Below, piece after piece: positions 1 to 9,974 of a DNA stretch of 64,000 bases. The stretch lies in NCBI RefSeq assembly GCF_000720425.1, contig NZ_JOAJ01000008.1:310001-374000 (forward strand). Reading direction: 5' to 3'. The notes beneath the pieces were generated by a model that made no database searches, was not told where the DNA came from, and saw nothing but the letters and a program-made list of their open reading frames with translations. Position numbers and translations under genes: made by a program. The DNA is from Nocardia rhamnosiphila NBRC 108938. Lineage in GTDB: Bacteria > Actinomycetota > Actinomycetes > Mycobacteriales > Mycobacteriaceae. Numbering within the stretch: position 1 is the stretch's first letter; each line of letters opens with the position of its first letter.

Positions 1-1460
1 GGTCGGGGGCCTACACCGTGCCGGATTTCGCCGAGTTCCGGTGGGGGTCGCCGCGGTTGCGCCGCCTCGCCGCCGTGGTGGTGGTGCTGGTGTGCGCGGT
101 GTACGTGATCCCGCAGTTCCAGGGCGCCGGGCTGACGTTGCGCATTCTGCTGGGCGTACCGGGCTGGGTGGGGGCGGTCGCGGTGGCGGTGATCGTGGTG
201 GCCAATGTCGTTTCCGGGGGAATGCGGTCGATAACCCTGGTCCAGGCCTTCCAGTACTGGCTGAAACTGACCGCGGTGGCGCTGCCCGCGCTCGTTCTGC
301 TGGTGCATTTCTTCGCCGCCGACCGGCCCGGCGGCGATCGCGAACTCGGCGCGCCCGCCCCGCCGACGGTGAGCGAACAGACCACGGTGGAGGTGACCAC
401 TCCGGTACTCGTGCAATTGGCCGCACCGCAGTGGGTCTCGGTGCACGGGGTCTTGGACGACCGCACGGTGGACGGTCCGGTCCTGCTGGCGGCGGGTATT
501 CACGAATTGGCCCGGGACACCCGGCTGGTGCTCGACCCGGGCGCGGCGGTGCCGGTGGTGGCGGGCGCTCCGGCCGACGGCGCGCACTGGCTGTTGCCCG
601 GTGGCGGTTTCGCCGGACCGCATCCGCGGTATCAGGTGTACTCGCTGATGATCGCCACATTCCTGGGCACCATGGGATTACCGCATGTCCTCGTCCGCTT
701 CTACACCAACCGCGACGGCCGGGCCGCCCGCTCCACCGCGCTCGCCGTGATCGCGCTGGTCGGCACCTTCTATCTGTTCCCGGTGCTGCTGGGTGTCTTC
801 GCCCGGCTCTATGTGCCGCAACTGCTGATCACCGGGACCTCCGACGCCGCGGTCCTGCTGCTGCCCTCGTCGGCGCTGGCGGGGCTGCCCGGGCAGCTGC
901 TGGCGGCGCTGGTCGCGGCGGGCGCCATGGCCGCTTTCCTGTCCACATCCTCGGGGCTGGTGGTGAGTATCGCCGGCGTGCTGAGTACGGATGTGCTGCG
1001 CGGGCGGATCCGGGACTTCCGGGTCGCGGCGCTGGTCGCCGGCGCGGTACCGCTGACACTGTCGCTGGGCGTGGTCTCGCTGGACCTGTCCCGCACAGTG
1101 GGGCTGGCGTTCTCGCTCGCGGCCGCGACCCTGTGCCCACTGCTGGTGCTCGGGATCTGGTGGCGCGGCCTCACCGCGGTGGGCGCGGCCGCCGGTCTGG
1201 TGACCGGTGGCACCGTGGCGGGCGCGGCGACCCTGGTCTCCGTGCTGGGCGGCGTCTCCGGCCACCTGGCGGACGGCTGGGCCGCGGCGCTGCTCGGATA
1301 TCCCGCGGCCGTGGCGGTCCCGCTGGCCTTCGCGACCATGGTGCTGGTCAGCCGCTGGACCCCGCGACCGCCGGGAGTGGGCCGGGCGTTCGTCCGGATG
1401 CACGCCCCGGAGCGGCTGGGCATGGGCGCCGACCGCGTGCCCGGGCACCGGCCGGACTGA
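1..1460 (+). CDS. Sodium:solute symporter (SSS family), 5' end outside window
   Basis: This is the C-terminal part of a multi-pass membrane transporter of the sodium:solute symporter family, which couples uptake of small organic acids or similar solutes to Na+ or H+. The frame is open at the left edge and reads GAYTVPDFAEFR, the usual early SSS loop, so the N-terminal helices lie upstream of the window. The motifs GLPHVLVRFYTN and SSGLVVSIAGVLSTDVLR match the actP gene that follows. A hydrophilic stretch of about 90 residues (roughly 120-205 of the visible part), rich in Pro, Val and Asp, sits between helices where ActP has a shorter loop. A 162-bp gap with its own promoter signals separates it from the next gene. 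The substrate cannot be told from sequence. Confidence 0.85.
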   Translation, partial: SGAYTVPDFAEFRWGSPRLRRLAAVVVVLVCAVYVIPQFQGAGLTLRILLGVPGWVGAVAVAVIVVANVVSGGMRSITLVQAFQYWLKLTAVALPALVLLVHFFAADRPGGDRELGAPAPPTVSEQTTVEVTTPVLVQLAAPQWVSVHGVLDDRTVDGPVLLAAGIHELARDTRLVLDPGAAVPVVAGAPADGAHWLLPGGGFAGPHPRYQVYSLMIATFLGTMGLPHVLVRFYTNRDGRAARSTALAVIALVGTFYLFPVLLGVFARLYVPQLLITGTSDAAVLLLPSSALAGLPGQLLAALVAAGAMAAFLSTSSGLVVSIAGVLSTDVLRGRIRDFRVAALVAGAVPLTLSLGVVSLDLSRTVGLAFSLAAATLCPLLVLGIWWRGLTAVGAAAGLVTGGTVAGAATLVSVLGGVSGHLADGWAAALLGYPAAVAVPLAFATMVLVSRWTPRPPGVGRAFVRMHAPERLGMGADRVPGHRPD

Positions 1461-1535
1461 TCGGCGGCAGCGACCGGGCCCGACCGCTCGTCGCGGCCCA
1501 GCGACCGCTCACCGCACACTTCCCCGTCTCCACCG

Positions 1536-1551
1536 AGTGACTCCCGTCACA
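1536..1551. promoter_or_regulatory. CRP/GlxR-like site upstream of DUF485-actP
   Basis: AGTGA-N6-TCACA matches nine of ten fixed positions of the actinobacterial CRP/GlxR palindrome TGTGA-N6-TCACA. A candidate -10 element, TACCTT, lies at 1578-1583, followed by the GAGGGA ribosome site (1611-1616) of the DUF485 gene. Cyclic-AMP control of acetate uptake is known in corynebacteria; its action here is inferred. Confidence 0.45.
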
Positions 1552-1622
1552 AGGGTCTCGAATCCCCTTCGGGCCGCTACCTTCTGCTCAGGTAATACAC
1601 GTCACATGATGAGGGACCCGGC

Positions 1623-1976
1623 ATGACCGATATCGATCTCGACAAAAGCGGGGAGCGGGCCGACCCGCCGCCCGATTTCGTCGCCGCGCAGGCGAGCCCG
1701 GAGTTCCAGGAGCTCCGTAACCGGCTGCGCCGCTTCATTTTTCCCATGGCCGCCCTGTTCCTGCTCTGGTACCTCGGTTATGTGCTGCTCGGCGCCTACG
1801 CGCACGATTTCATGGCCACTCCGGTGTTCGGTGAGATCAATATAGGACTGCTGCTGGGGCTGGGCCAGTTCGTCTCGACCTTCCTGATCACCGGCCTCTA
1901 CGTCCGCTTCGCCAACCGGGAACTGGACCCGCGGGCCGCCGCGCTCCGCGCCGAACTGGAAGGAAACCGGTCGTGA
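1623..1976 (+). CDS. DUF485 membrane protein (YjcH-like partner of ActP)
   Basis: This is a small inner-membrane protein of 117 residues with two predicted transmembrane helices, at about residues 40-62 and 76-98, after a charged N-terminal cytoplasmic segment. The context SPEFQELRNRLRRFIFPM, then helix, then FGEINIGLLLGLGQF is typical of DUF485 proteins. These are encoded directly before cation/acetate symporters (yjcH-actP in E. coli). The start ATG has a GAGGGA ribosome site six bases upstream. The stop codon overlaps the next start (GTGA), so the two genes are translationally coupled. The family is thought to assist the symporter, but its biochemical role is unknown. Confidence 0.9.
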   Translation: MTDIDLDKSGERADPPPDFVAAQASPEFQELRNRLRRFIFPMAALFLLWYLGYVLLGAYAHDFMATPVFGEINIGLLLGLGQFVSTFLITGLYVRFANRELDPRAAALRAELEGNRS

Positions 1977-3607
1977 ACACGCTGTACGCCGCCGACGCCA
2001 CGGTCGGCAATCCGGTCGCCAATATCGCCATCTTCGCGCTGTTCGTCGCGGTCACCATGGTTGTGGTGTTCTGGGCGGGCCGCAACACCTCCGGCGCCAC
2101 CGACTATTTCACCGGTGGCCGCGGTTTCACCGGGCCGCAGAACGGGATCGCCATCGCCGGGGACTATCTGTCCGCGGCGAGCTTCCTCGGGATCGCCGGC
2201 GCCATCGCGGTCTACGGCTACGACGGCTTCCTCTATTCGATCGGCTTCCTCGTCGCCTGGCTGGTGGCGCTGCTGCTGGTGGCCGAAATGCTCCGGAACA
2301 CCGGCAAGTTCACCATGGCCGATGTGCTGAGCTTCCGGCTGAAGCAGCGGCCCGTGCGCACCGCGGCCGCGATCAGCACCCTGGCCGTCTCGCTGTTCTA
2401 CCTGCTCGCCCAGATGGCCGGCGCCGGTGGTCTGGTGGCCCTGCTGCTGGATGTCTCCAGTAAGACCGGGCAGGCCGTGGTGATCGCCGTGGTCGGTGTG
2501 CTGATGATCGTGTACGTGCTGGTGGGCGGAATGAAGGGCACCACCTGGGTGCAGATCATCAAGGCGGTCCTGCTCATCGCGGGCGCCGCGGTGATGACGG
2601 TGATGGTGCTGGCGAAGTTCGGGTTCGATCCCTCCGGCATCCTTTCCGGTGCGCAGAGCGCGATCGGCGGGTCCGAGAACGCGAAGGTGGCCGCGCGGGA
2701 TGTCCTCGCCCCCGGCGCGCAGTACGGCGGCAGCGAGATGTCGAAACTGAACTTCGTCTCACTCGGCCTGGCGCTCGTACTGGGCACCGCGGGTCTGCCG
2801 CATGTGCTGATGCGCTTCTACACCGTGCCGACCGCCAAGGAGGCCCGCCGCTCGGTGGTCTGGGCGATCGCGTTGATCGGCGCCTTCTACCTGTTCACCC
2901 TGGTGCTCGGCTACGGCGCGGCGGCGATCGTCGGCCCGGACCGGATACTCGGCGCGGCCGGCGGACAGAACGCCGCGGCACCGCTGCTGGCCTTCGAACT
3001 CGGTGGCGTGATCCTGCTGGGCATCATCTCGGCGGTGGCGTTCGCGACCATCCTCGCGGTGGTCGCCGGACTCACCATCACGGCATCGGCCTCGTTCGCC
3101 CACGATATCTACGCCAATGTCATCCGGCGCGGTAAAGCCGACGACGCCGCCCAGGTCCGGGTCTCCCGGATCACCGCGGTGGTGATCGGCCTGCTGGCCA
3201 TCGCCCTGGGCATCCTGGCCAACGGCCAGAACATCGCCTTCCTGGTGGCACTGGCGTTCGCGGTTGCCGCCTCGGCGAACCTGCCGACCATTCTGTACTC
3301 GCTGTTCTGGCGGCGGTTCAACACCACCGGCGCGCTGTTCAGCATGTACGGCGGACTGATCTCCACGGTCGTGCTGATCGTGTTCTCCCCGGCGGTCTCC
3401 GGATCGCCGACCGCGATGCTGCCGGATCTGGATTTCGACTGGTTCCCCCTGTCCAACCCGGGCATCGTGTCCATTCCCCTGGCGTTCGTGCTCGGCGTGA
3501 TCGGCACCTACCTCGGCGGCAAGGACACCGAAGATCCGGCCAAGGCCGCGGAAATGGAGGTCCGGGCACTGACCGGCGTGGGCGCCGAAAAAGCGGTCGC
3601 GCACTGA
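1973..3607 (+). CDS. actP: Cation/acetate symporter ActP
   Basis: This 544-residue sodium:solute symporter has about 13 transmembrane helices and carries acetate or other short carboxylates with Na+/H+. It shows the family signatures DYLSAASFLG (residues 64-73), GGMKGTTWVQ and GLPHVLMRFYTVPTAKEARRS. The length matches ActP/MctC family members. It starts at GTG 1973, overlapping the DUF485 stop by four bases, with AGGAAA upstream. A convergent LytS-type kinase lies downstream, beyond two hairpins. Sensor kinases of this type often neighbour actP genes in actinobacteria and may sense the same substrate. Exact substrate specificity (acetate, propionate or pyruvate) is not decided by sequence. 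Confidence 0.92.
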   Translation: MNTLYAADATVGNPVANIAIFALFVAVTMVVVFWAGRNTSGATDYFTGGRGFTGPQNGIAIAGDYLSAASFLGIAGAIAVYGYDGFLYSIGFLVAWLVALLLVAEMLRNTGKFTMADVLSFRLKQRPVRTAAAISTLAVSLFYLLAQMAGAGGLVALLLDVSSKTGQAVVIAVVGVLMIVYVLVGGMKGTTWVQIIKAVLLIAGAAVMTVMVLAKFGFDPSGILSGAQSAIGGSENAKVAARDVLAPGAQYGGSEMSKLNFVSLGLALVLGTAGLPHVLMRFYTVPTAKEARRSVVWAIALIGAFYLFTLVLGYGAAAIVGPDRILGAAGGQNAAAPLLAFELGGVILLGIISAVAFATILAVVAGLTITASASFAHDIYANVIRRGKADDAAQVRVSRITAVVIGLLAIALGILANGQNIAFLVALAFAVAASANLPTILYSLFWRRFNTTGALFSMYGGLISTVVLIVFSPAVSGSPTAMLPDLDFDWFPLSNPGIVSIPLAFVLGVIGTYLGGKDTEDPAKAAEMEVRALTGVGAEKAVAH

Positions 3608-3611
3608 GCGC

Positions 3612-3645
3612 GGGCCCGGATGCCGTGTCGGCGGTATCCGGGCCC
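3612..3645. terminator. Hairpin terminator between convergent actP and kinase genes
   Basis: Perfect 10-bp arms, GGGCCCGGAT and ATCCGGGCCC, enclose a 14-nt loop and begin five bases after the actP stop. It has no U tract, as is usual for GC-rich actinobacterial terminators. The stem is symmetrical and could serve both strands. Confidence 0.7.
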
Positions 3646-3672
3646 CGTACTGCTCGGCGCAGGCCGGCCGGA

Positions 3673-3697
3673 CCCCGCTCTGTGAGGGTGAGCGGGG
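3673..3697. terminator. Second hairpin in the actP/kinase convergent gap
   Basis: Eight-base arms, CCCCGCTC and GAGCGGGG, enclose a 9-nt loop just beyond the kinase stop at 3713. Two hairpins in tandem between convergent genes suggest one per transcript. Confidence 0.55.
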
Positions 3698-3712
3698 CTC
3701 GGCCGTTTCGCG

Positions 3713-4882
3713 TCACGGCCGGATTCCGGGGCGGAACTTGGGCACCCGCATACTCACTCTGGTCCCGGCGCCGGGCGCGGTATCCACCACCAGCCCGTAG
3801 TCGTTGCCGAAGGCGGCCCGCAATCGGTCGTCCACATTGGCCAGGCCGATATGCGCTCCCTCCGCGGCCGTGTCCAGTGTTCCGGACCGCAGCAGATCGG
3901 GATCCATACCGGCGCCGTCGTCCTCCACACTGAGTACACAGTCGGTCCCGGCGTCGAGGGCTTCGATGGTGACCGTGCCACCACCCGGCGTGGCCGCCAG
4001 CCCGTGACGGACGGCATTCTCCACCAGCGGTTGCAGGGCGAGGAAGGGCAGGGTGACGCCGAGCACCTCGGGGGCGATCCGCAACCGCACCTGCAGCGCC
4101 GGCCCGAACCGGGCGCGTTCGAGTTCGAGATAGCGCTCGATATTGCTGAGTTCGTCGGCCAGCACCGTGTACTCCCCGGCGTCGCGGAACGAATACCGGG
4201 TGAAGTCCGCGAAATCCAGGATGAGTTCCCGGGCCCGGTCCGGGTCGGTGCGGACGAACGAGGCGATGGTGTTCAGGGCGTTGTAGATGAAATGCGGGCT
4301 GATCTGGGCCCGCAGCGCGCGGACCTCGGCACGGTCGAGCCGGGCCCGGGAGGCGTCGAGTTCGGCGAGTTCCAGTTGGCCGCACGCATACCGGGCGACT
4401 TCGGCCAGCGCACCGAGCGCGCCGGGACCCGGCCGGCTGCCGGTGACCATGCCCAGCGCCCCCACGACGGTGCCGTTGTCACTGAGCAACGGCTGGGTGA
4501 CCAGGGTGCGCCCCGGATGATCGGTCTCGGGCAGATGCGCCAGTACGGGCCGCTGCGCCGCGACGGCTCGCCGGGCCGTCCCGGTGAACTCGGCCGCCAG
4601 CGGCTCGTGCACGCCGTCCCAGGCGAGGAGCGCCCCCTCGGAATCGCTCACCCCGAGCCCCTCGGCCCCGACCAGGGCCCGCAGATGCGGGGCGGCCTCC
4701 TGCGCGGACTCCCGGGTGAGGCCCCGGCGCAGCGGCCGGGCCGCCAGGGAGGCGGTGTGCAGCGCCGTGTGCACCGCGCGTTCGGCGGGGGTGGTGACCA
4801 TCCGCCGCGGCCGCGCCCAGACGAGCAGTGCCGCGGCGATCAGTACCGCCGCGCCGGACACGGTGAGCAAGGTCGCGGTCAT
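3713..4882 (-). CDS. LytS/YehU-type sensor histidine kinase
   Basis: A 389-residue sensor kinase. One N-terminal membrane helix (about residues 7-24) is followed by a GAF-like region (about 60-165). Next comes the His_kinase (LytS) box, LRAQISPHFIYNALNTI, with the likely phospho-acceptor His197. A HATPase domain with N-box LVENAVRHGL and G-box VEDDGAGMD completes it. The ATG at 4882 was chosen over an in-frame start at 4969 because GGGAG lies at the right spacing and because the membrane helix then begins the protein. Such kinases normally pair with a LytTR response regulator; none is encoded in this window, so the partner is probably to the left of the symporters or elsewhere. A role in sensing organic acids taken up by the neighbouring permeases is inferred from position only. 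Confidence 0.88.
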   Translation of the reverse strand: MTATLLTVSGAAVLIAAALLVWARPRRMVTTPAERAVHTALHTASLAARPLRRGLTRESAQEAAPHLRALVGAEGLGVSDSEGALLAWDGVHEPLAAEFTGTARRAVAAQRPVLAHLPETDHPGRTLVTQPLLSDNGTVVGALGMVTGSRPGPGALGALAEVARYACGQLELAELDASRARLDRAEVRALRAQISPHFIYNALNTIASFVRTDPDRARELILDFADFTRYSFRDAGEYTVLADELSNIERYLELERARFGPALQVRLRIAPEVLGVTLPFLALQPLVENAVRHGLAATPGGGTVTIEALDAGTDCVLSVEDDGAGMDPDLLRSGTLDTAAEGAHIGLANVDDRLRAAFGNDYGLVVDTAPGAGTRVSMRVPKFRPGIRP

Positions 4883-5352
4883 CGCACTCCCTGTCCCGTC
4901 CCGGCCGTCGCGCCGCTGTACCGATCCGCCGATCCGCCGCGCGGCCTCGCCGGCGACCGACCCGGGCACATGCTACGAGCAGGCGCACCAGCGGCTCACG
5001 CGGCCCGGATCGCCGGTGTCCGCCGGCGGCTCGCCCGGCCCGGATCGCCGGTACGCACCGCGGCTCGGCCCTACCCGTCACGCCGGACACTGTCGTGACC
5101 CGGGCCGCCGGCCGATCGTTGCCGGTCCGGCTCGCCGACGGGGGCCGGTCATCGTCTCACGCTTCCCGCAGCAACCGCCATTGCCGCGGGAAACCTTCTC
5201 CGGAAGCGATGACCGGCCCGCGTCGGCGAGCCGAATTCGGAGGCCCGGCGTCGCGAGCGCGCCGGGTGGAAGGAGGTCGGGGGAGGGCCGCTCGGGGCCG
5301 CCCGGAACCGATTACGCCGAACGGGCCGGAGGCTGTCTGCGGGGGCCGGTGA
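4883..5352. other. Gene-free interval with a long inverted repeat
   Basis: No credible coding frame was found between the kinase start and the secreted-protein stop. The interval must hold the kinase promoter. Its main feature is the long inverted repeat at 5128-5233, listed separately. Confidence 0.5.
5128..5233. repeat. Long inverted repeat, 27-bp arms
   Basis: The arms 5128-5154 and 5207-5233 are inverted copies matching at 26 of 27 positions. They are separated by 52 bases that contain a smaller nested repeat, TTCCCGC (5163-5169) against GCGGGAA (5186-5192). The fold is far stronger than an ordinary terminator and lies about 120 bases beyond the end of the secreted-protein gene. It could be a terminator, a structured RNA or a remnant of a palindromic mobile element. 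No transposase or target-site duplication was seen. Confidence 0.65.
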
Positions 5353-5799
5353 TCACCCCTGGTACTTCTGGACGACGAATTCCACGGACCCCGATTCGGG
5401 GGTGTGGGCCGCGCCGACGCTGACGGTCGCGGTGAAACGCCCGATCCCGGGACGGAACAGGGCCGAGCGGCCGTCGTTCATCCAGTATCCCGGGCCGGTC
5501 GCGTTCTGGGTGGCCGACCCGGTCTCGCCGGTGTCGAGATTGCGCCAGTTCAGGGTGATCGGCAGGGTGCACGACCCGATGCCGAACATGATGGTCGAGA
5601 CGGTGAACGACGCGTGCTCCGGGTAGCCGGGACCGTTGACCGAGGTGTCGACCTGGGCGACGCACGGGCCGTCGGTGAGGGAGTAGATCGTCTGGAACGA
5701 GCCGCCGTCGGCCGCGGCGGGAGCGGCGGTGGCCGCCAGCGTCCCCAGCGCGAGTGCGGCTGCGGCGGGCAGCGCGAGCGTGGTCCTGCGTGCTGTCAT
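5353..5799 (-). CDS. Small secreted protein of unknown function
   Basis: A 148-residue protein with a clear Sec signal peptide: MTARRTT, a hydrophobic Ala/Leu core, and a likely cleavage site after AAPAAA near residue 30. The mature part of about 118 residues has two cysteines (in GPCVAQ and GSCTLP), probably one disulfide. Its Gly/Thr/Val-rich beta pattern suggests a small beta-sandwich. I do not recognise the family. It stands alone and is divergent from dnaE, with about 250 bases between the two starts. Confidence 0.75.
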   Translation of the reverse strand: MTARRTTLALPAAAALALGTLAATAAPAAADGGSFQTIYSLTDGPCVAQVDTSVNGPGYPEHASFTVSTIMFGIGSCTLPITLNWRNLDTGETGSATQNATGPGYWMNDGRSALFRPGIGRFTATVSVGAAHTPESGSVEFVVQKYQG

Positions 5800-6051
5800 C
5801 GTTCACCTCGCTGGTCGGTCGTGCGCGTGCGGGGTCGATCGGGGGCCGGGCGGAGATCCGCCGGATGTGACGCGGCACGACCCTACCAGTGACCGAGCGT
5901 GCCGGGGGCCGAATCGGTTTCCCGCGCCGGGACACCTGCGCCGACACGCCCGGGCCCCGCGGGCACGCCCATCCGGCGCCGAACCGGTCGGACGGTGCGC
6001 ATAAACTCGCTACACCAACCCCCGCCGAGCCATTGGGAGGAAGGACAGATC

Positions 6052-9000
6052 TTGGCCGCCTCGTCCGGATTCGTTCATCTGCACAACCACACCGAGTACT
6101 CGATGCTCGACGGTGCCGCCAAGATCTCACCGTTGTTCGCCGAGGCCGACCGCCTCGGTATGACCGCGGTGGGGATGACCGACCACGGCAACATGTACGG
6201 CGCGGCCGAGTTCTTCCACTCGGCGAAGAAGGCCGGGATCAAGCCGATCATCGGGATCGAGGCCTATATCGCTCCCGGCTCCCGGTTCGACACCAAGCGT
6301 ATCCAGTGGGGCGATCCCGGCCAGAAGAGCGACGATGTCTCCGGTTCCGGCGCCTACACCCATATGACCATGGTCGCCGAGAACGCGACCGGGCTGCGGA
6401 ACCTGTTCAAACTGTCCTCGCTGGCAAGTATCGAGGGCCAGCTCGGTAAATGGGCCCGGATGGACGAGGAGCTCATCGCCGCCCACGCCGAGGGCATCAT
6501 CGCCACCACCGGCTGCCCGTCCGGTGAGGTGCAGACCCGGCTGCGGCTGGGGCACGAGCGCGAAGCGCTGGAGGCCGCCGCCAAATGGCAGGAGATCTTC
6601 GGCCGCGACAATTTCTTCCTCGAGGTGATGGACCACGGTCTGTCCATCGAGAAGCGGGTCCGCCAGGGCCTGCTCGAGGTCGGCCGGGCCCTCGACATCC
6701 CACCGCTGGCCACCAACGACTGCCACTACGTCACCAAGGAGCAGTCGAGCAACCACGAGGCGCTGCTCTGCGTCCAGACCGGTAAGACCCTGTCGGACCC
6801 CACCCGGTTCAAATTCGACGGGGACGGATACTTCCTGAAATCCGCGGCCGAGATGCGTGCGCTGTGGGATGCCGAAGTGCCCGGCGCCTGCGACAACACC
6901 GTCTGGATCGGGGAGCGGGTCCAGTCCTACGCCGAGGTGTGGGAGCACCGCGACCGGATGCCGGTCTTCCCGGTGCCCGAGGGCGAGGACCAGTCCGGCT
7001 GGCTGCGCAAGGAGGTACACCGCGGCCTGGAACGGCGTTTCCCGGACGGGGTGCCGCGCGAGTACGTCGAACGTGCGGAATTCGAACTCGACGTAATCAT
7101 CGAAATGGGTTTCCCGGCCTACTTCCTGGTGGTCGGCGACCTGATCAACCATGCCCGTGAGGTCGGTATCCGCGTCGGCCCGGGCCGTGGTTCGGCGGCC
7201 GGATCGCTGGTCGCCTACGCCATGGGCATCACCAATATCGACCCGATCCCGCACGGGCTGCTGTTCGAGCGCTTCCTCAATCCCGAACGCGTCTCGATGC
7301 CCGATATCGATATCGACTTCGACGATCGCCGCCGCGGTGAGATGGTGCGCTACGCCACCGACCGCTGGGGCAGCGACCGGGTGGCCCAGGTCATCACCTT
7401 CGGCACCATTAAAACCAAGGCCGCCATCAAGGATTCGGCGCGCGTCCAGTTCGGCCAGCCCGGGTTCGCCATCGCCGATCAGATCTCCAAGGCGCTGCCG
7501 CCGCCGATCATGGCCAAGGACATCCCGCTGTCGGGGATCATGGACCCCCAGCACGAGCGGTACAAGGAGGCCGCCGAGGTCCGCGAACTCATCGGCAGCA
7601 ACCCCGATGTCGCCAAGATCTACGAGACCGCCCGTGGCCTCGAGGGCCTGATCCGTAACGCGGGCGTGCACGCCTGTGCGGTCATCATGTCCTCCGAACC
7701 GCTGATGGAGGCGATCCCGCTGTGGAAGCGGGCGCAGGACGGCGCCATCATCACCGGCTGGGACTATCCGTCGTGTGAGGCCATCGGCCTGTTGAAGATG
7801 GACTTCCTGGGCCTGCGCAACCTCACCGTCATCGGTGACGCGCTGGACAACATCAAATTTAATCGCGGTATCGACCTCGATATGGACAATCTGCCGCTCG
7901 ACGATCCGGCCACCTACGAACTGCTCTCGCGCGGTGACACTCTCGGCGTCTTCCAGCTCGACGGCAGCGCCATGCGCGATCTGCTGCGCCGGATGCAACC
8001 CACCGGCTTCGAGGACATCGTCGCGGTGCTCGCGCTGTACCGCCCCGGTCCGATGGGCATGAACGCGCACAACGACTACGCCGATCGCAAGAACGGCCGG
8101 CAACAGGTCAAGCCGATCCACCCGGAACTGGAAGAACCCCTGAAGGAGATCCTCGCCGACACCTTCGGCCTGATCGTCTATCAGGAACAGATCATGCAGA
8201 TCGCGCAGAAGGTCGCCGGGTATTCGCTCGGCCGAGCCGATATCCTGCGCCGCGCGATGGGTAAGAAGAAAGCCGAAGTACTCGAGGCCGAATTCGAGGG
8301 CTTCGAGGCCGGTATGCAGTCCAACGGCTTTTCCAAACCGGCGATCAAAGCACTGTGGGACACGATTCTCCCGTTCGCCGGATACGCGTTCAACAAATCG
8401 CATGCCGCGGGCTACGGGCTGGTCTCCTTCTGGACCGCCTACCTCAAGGCCAACTACAAGGCCGAATACATGGCGGGGCTGCTCACCTCGGTCGGTGACG
8501 ACAAGGACAAGGCCGCGATCTATCTGTCGGACTGCCGCAAACTCGGTATCACCGTGCTGCCGCCGGATGTGAACGAATCGGAGACCAACTTCGCCTCGGT
8601 CGGCGCGGATATCCGGTTCGGGCTCGGCGCGGTGCGCAATGTCGGTCAGAACGTCGTGAACTCGATCATCAACGCCCGCACCGAGAAATCGAAGTTCACC
8701 GATTTCTCCGATTATCTGAACAAGATCGATACGGTGGCCTGCACCAAGAAGGTCACCGAATCGCTCATCAAGGCGGGGGCCTTCGATTCGCTGAACCATC
8801 CCCGCAAGGGGCTCATGCTGGTGCACTCGGACGCCATCGACGCGGTCATGTCGACCAAGAAGGCCGAGGCCATCGGCCAGTTCGACCTGTTCGGCGGAAT
8901 GGACGACGACAGCGGCGAATCGGTGGCGTCGGTCTTCGATGTGAAGGTGCCCGACGAGGAGTGGGAGAGCAAACATCGCCTCGCGCTGGAGCGGGAGATG

Positions 9001-9603
9001 CTCGGACTCTACGTATCCGGTCACCCGCTCAACGGCGTCGACCACGTGCTCGCCGCCCAGGCCGATACCCAGATCCCGACCATTCTCGAGGGCGATATCA
9101 AGGACGGTACCCAGGTCACCGTCGGCGGCATCCTCGCCTCGGTGAATCGCCGGATCAACAAGAACGGTCTGGCATGGGCATCCTGCCAGCTCGAGGATCT
9201 CACCGGCGGTATCGAAGTACTGTTCTTCCCGCAGGCCTATTCCGTGTACGGCATGGATGTGGTGGAGGACGCGGTGGTCCTGGTGAAAGCCCGCGTCTCC
9301 ATGCGGGACGACCGGATCTCGCTCATCGCCAACGATCTCGCCGTACCGGATCTGTCGGCGATCGGGGTGGCGAAACCGCTGGCCGTCACCATCTCCACCC
9401 GGATGTGCACCCCGGATAAGATCGGCGAGCTCAAGCGAGTGCTGTCCCGGCATCCGGGGACCTCGGATGTGCATGTCCGGCATGTGGGTGCGCGCGAGAA
9501 GACGACCCTGCTGAAACTGGACGACAGTTTGCGGGTGGAGCCGTCTTCGGCACTCATGGGTGATCTGAAGGCCCTGCTCGGGCCGGGCTGCCTGGCGAGC
9601 TGA
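6052..9603 (+). CDS. dnaE: DNA polymerase III alpha subunit DnaE (replicative)
   Basis: The catalytic subunit of the chromosomal replicase, 1183 residues, nearly the same length as mycobacterial DnaE1 (about 1184). The N-terminal PHP domain opens with [13 protein letters not shown] and includes TDHGNMYG; in mycobacterial DnaE1 this domain carries the proofreading exonuclease. The polymerase active site PDIDIDFDD is at 417-425, with Asp418 and Asp420 equivalent to E. coli Asp401 and Asp403. [20 protein letters not shown] and a C-terminal OB fold (about 1020-1110) are all present. The TTG at 6052 was chosen because GGGAGGAAGGA lies 6-7 bases upstream and the protein then starts just before the PHP motif. 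Upstream in-frame codons would add about 50 residues unlike the family. Confidence 0.97.
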   Translation: MAASSGFVHLHNHTEYSMLDGAAKISPLFAEADRLGMTAVGMTDHGNMYGAAEFFHSAKKAGIKPIIGIEAYIAPGSRFDTKRIQWGDPGQKSDDVSGSGAYTHMTMVAENATGLRNLFKLSSLASIEGQLGKWARMDEELIAAHAEGIIATTGCPSGEVQTRLRLGHEREALEAAAKWQEIFGRDNFFLEVMDHGLSIEKRVRQGLLEVGRALDIPPLATNDCHYVTKEQSSNHEALLCVQTGKTLSDPTRFKFDGDGYFLKSAAEMRALWDAEVPGACDNTVWIGERVQSYAEVWEHRDRMPVFPVPEGEDQSGWLRKEVHRGLERRFPDGVPREYVERAEFELDVIIEMGFPAYFLVVGDLINHAREVGIRVGPGRGSAAGSLVAYAMGITNIDPIPHGLLFERFLNPERVSMPDIDIDFDDRRRGEMVRYATDRWGSDRVAQVITFGTIKTKAAIKDSARVQFGQPGFAIADQISKALPPPIMAKDIPLSGIMDPQHERYKEAAEVRELIGSNPDVAKIYETARGLEGLIRNAGVHACAVIMSSEPLMEAIPLWKRAQDGAIITGWDYPSCEAIGLLKMDFLGLRNLTVIGDALDNIKFNRGIDLDMDNLPLDDPATYELLSRGDTLGVFQLDGSAMRDLLRRMQPTGFEDIVAVLALYRPGPMGMNAHNDYADRKNGRQQVKPIHPELEEPLKEILADTFGLIVYQEQIMQIAQKVAGYSLGRADILRRAMGKKKAEVLEAEFEGFEAGMQSNGFSKPAIKALWDTILPFAGYAFNKSHAAGYGLVSFWTAYLKANYKAEYMAGLLTSVGDDKDKAAIYLSDCRKLGITVLPPDVNESETNFASVGADIRFGLGAVRNVGQNVVNSIINARTEKSKFTDFSDYLNKIDTVACTKKVTESLIKAGAFDSLNHPRKGLMLVHSDAIDAVMSTKKAEAIGQFDLFGGMDDDSGESVASVFDVKVPDEEWESKHRLALEREMLGLYVSGHPLNGVDHVLAAQADTQIPTILEGDIKDGTQVTVGGILASVNRRINKNGLAWASCQLEDLTGGIEVLFFPQAYSVYGMDVVEDAVVLVKARVSMRDDRISLIANDLAVPDLSAIGVAKPLAVTISTRMCTPDKIGELKRVLSRHPGTSDVHVRHVGAREKTTLLKLDDSLRVEPSSALMGDLKALLGPGCLAS

Positions 9604-9779
9604 GCGTCCGGGCGGGTAGGTGGTTATTGTGCCGCCTGCTCGACGCCGGTGGCGTTGTTGTGGTGTCGGGTCCCCGGCACACCGGACGTGCTCGACGAAG
9701 CGTCGTCGGCTGACCGGTGAAAACCTCGGCGGCTCGGCCCGATCCGCTATCCTGGGGCAGAGCTAGGGAGGTTTCGCTC

Positions 9780-9947
9780 ATGCCCATCAGGTTCCGTAAA
9801 CGCCAGTCCTTCGGACCGTTGAAGTTGAATTACACCCAGTCGGGGCTGTCCTCGTGGAGTATCAAGATCGGCCCGTGGTCGTGGAACTCCCGCACGAAGA
9901 AGAACAGCGTCGATCTACCGGGGCCGCTGAGCTGGCGTCAGCGCTGA
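9780..9947 (+). CDS. Small basic protein with DUF4236-like pattern
   Basis: A 55-residue protein beginning MPIRFRKRQSFGPLKLNYTQ, preceded by a strong GGGAGG ribosome site (9766-9771) at 8-base spacing. That argues it is real despite its size. The opening RFRKR, then a Gly-Pro turn, then L-N-x-x-x-S-G resembles the start of DUF4236 proteins, small basic proteins of unknown function. It carries Trp and basic residues and no membrane helix. An upstream in-frame start at 9717 would add 21 unlikely residues. It may follow dnaE on its own promoter, as the gap is 176 bases. Confidence 0.65.
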   Translation: MPIRFRKRQSFGPLKLNYTQSGLSSWSIKIGPWSWNSRTKKNSVDLPGPLSWRQR

Positions 9948-9974
9948 GCACACCGGTGCGGCCGGATTCCGGTC

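Noticed and set aside
6127..9483. A 1118-codon open frame antisense to dnaE
   Set aside because: It is a by-product of GC-rich codon use in the third position of dnaE. Its translation is rich in His, Asp and Gly, has no recognisable domain, and the plus-strand gene is unmistakable.
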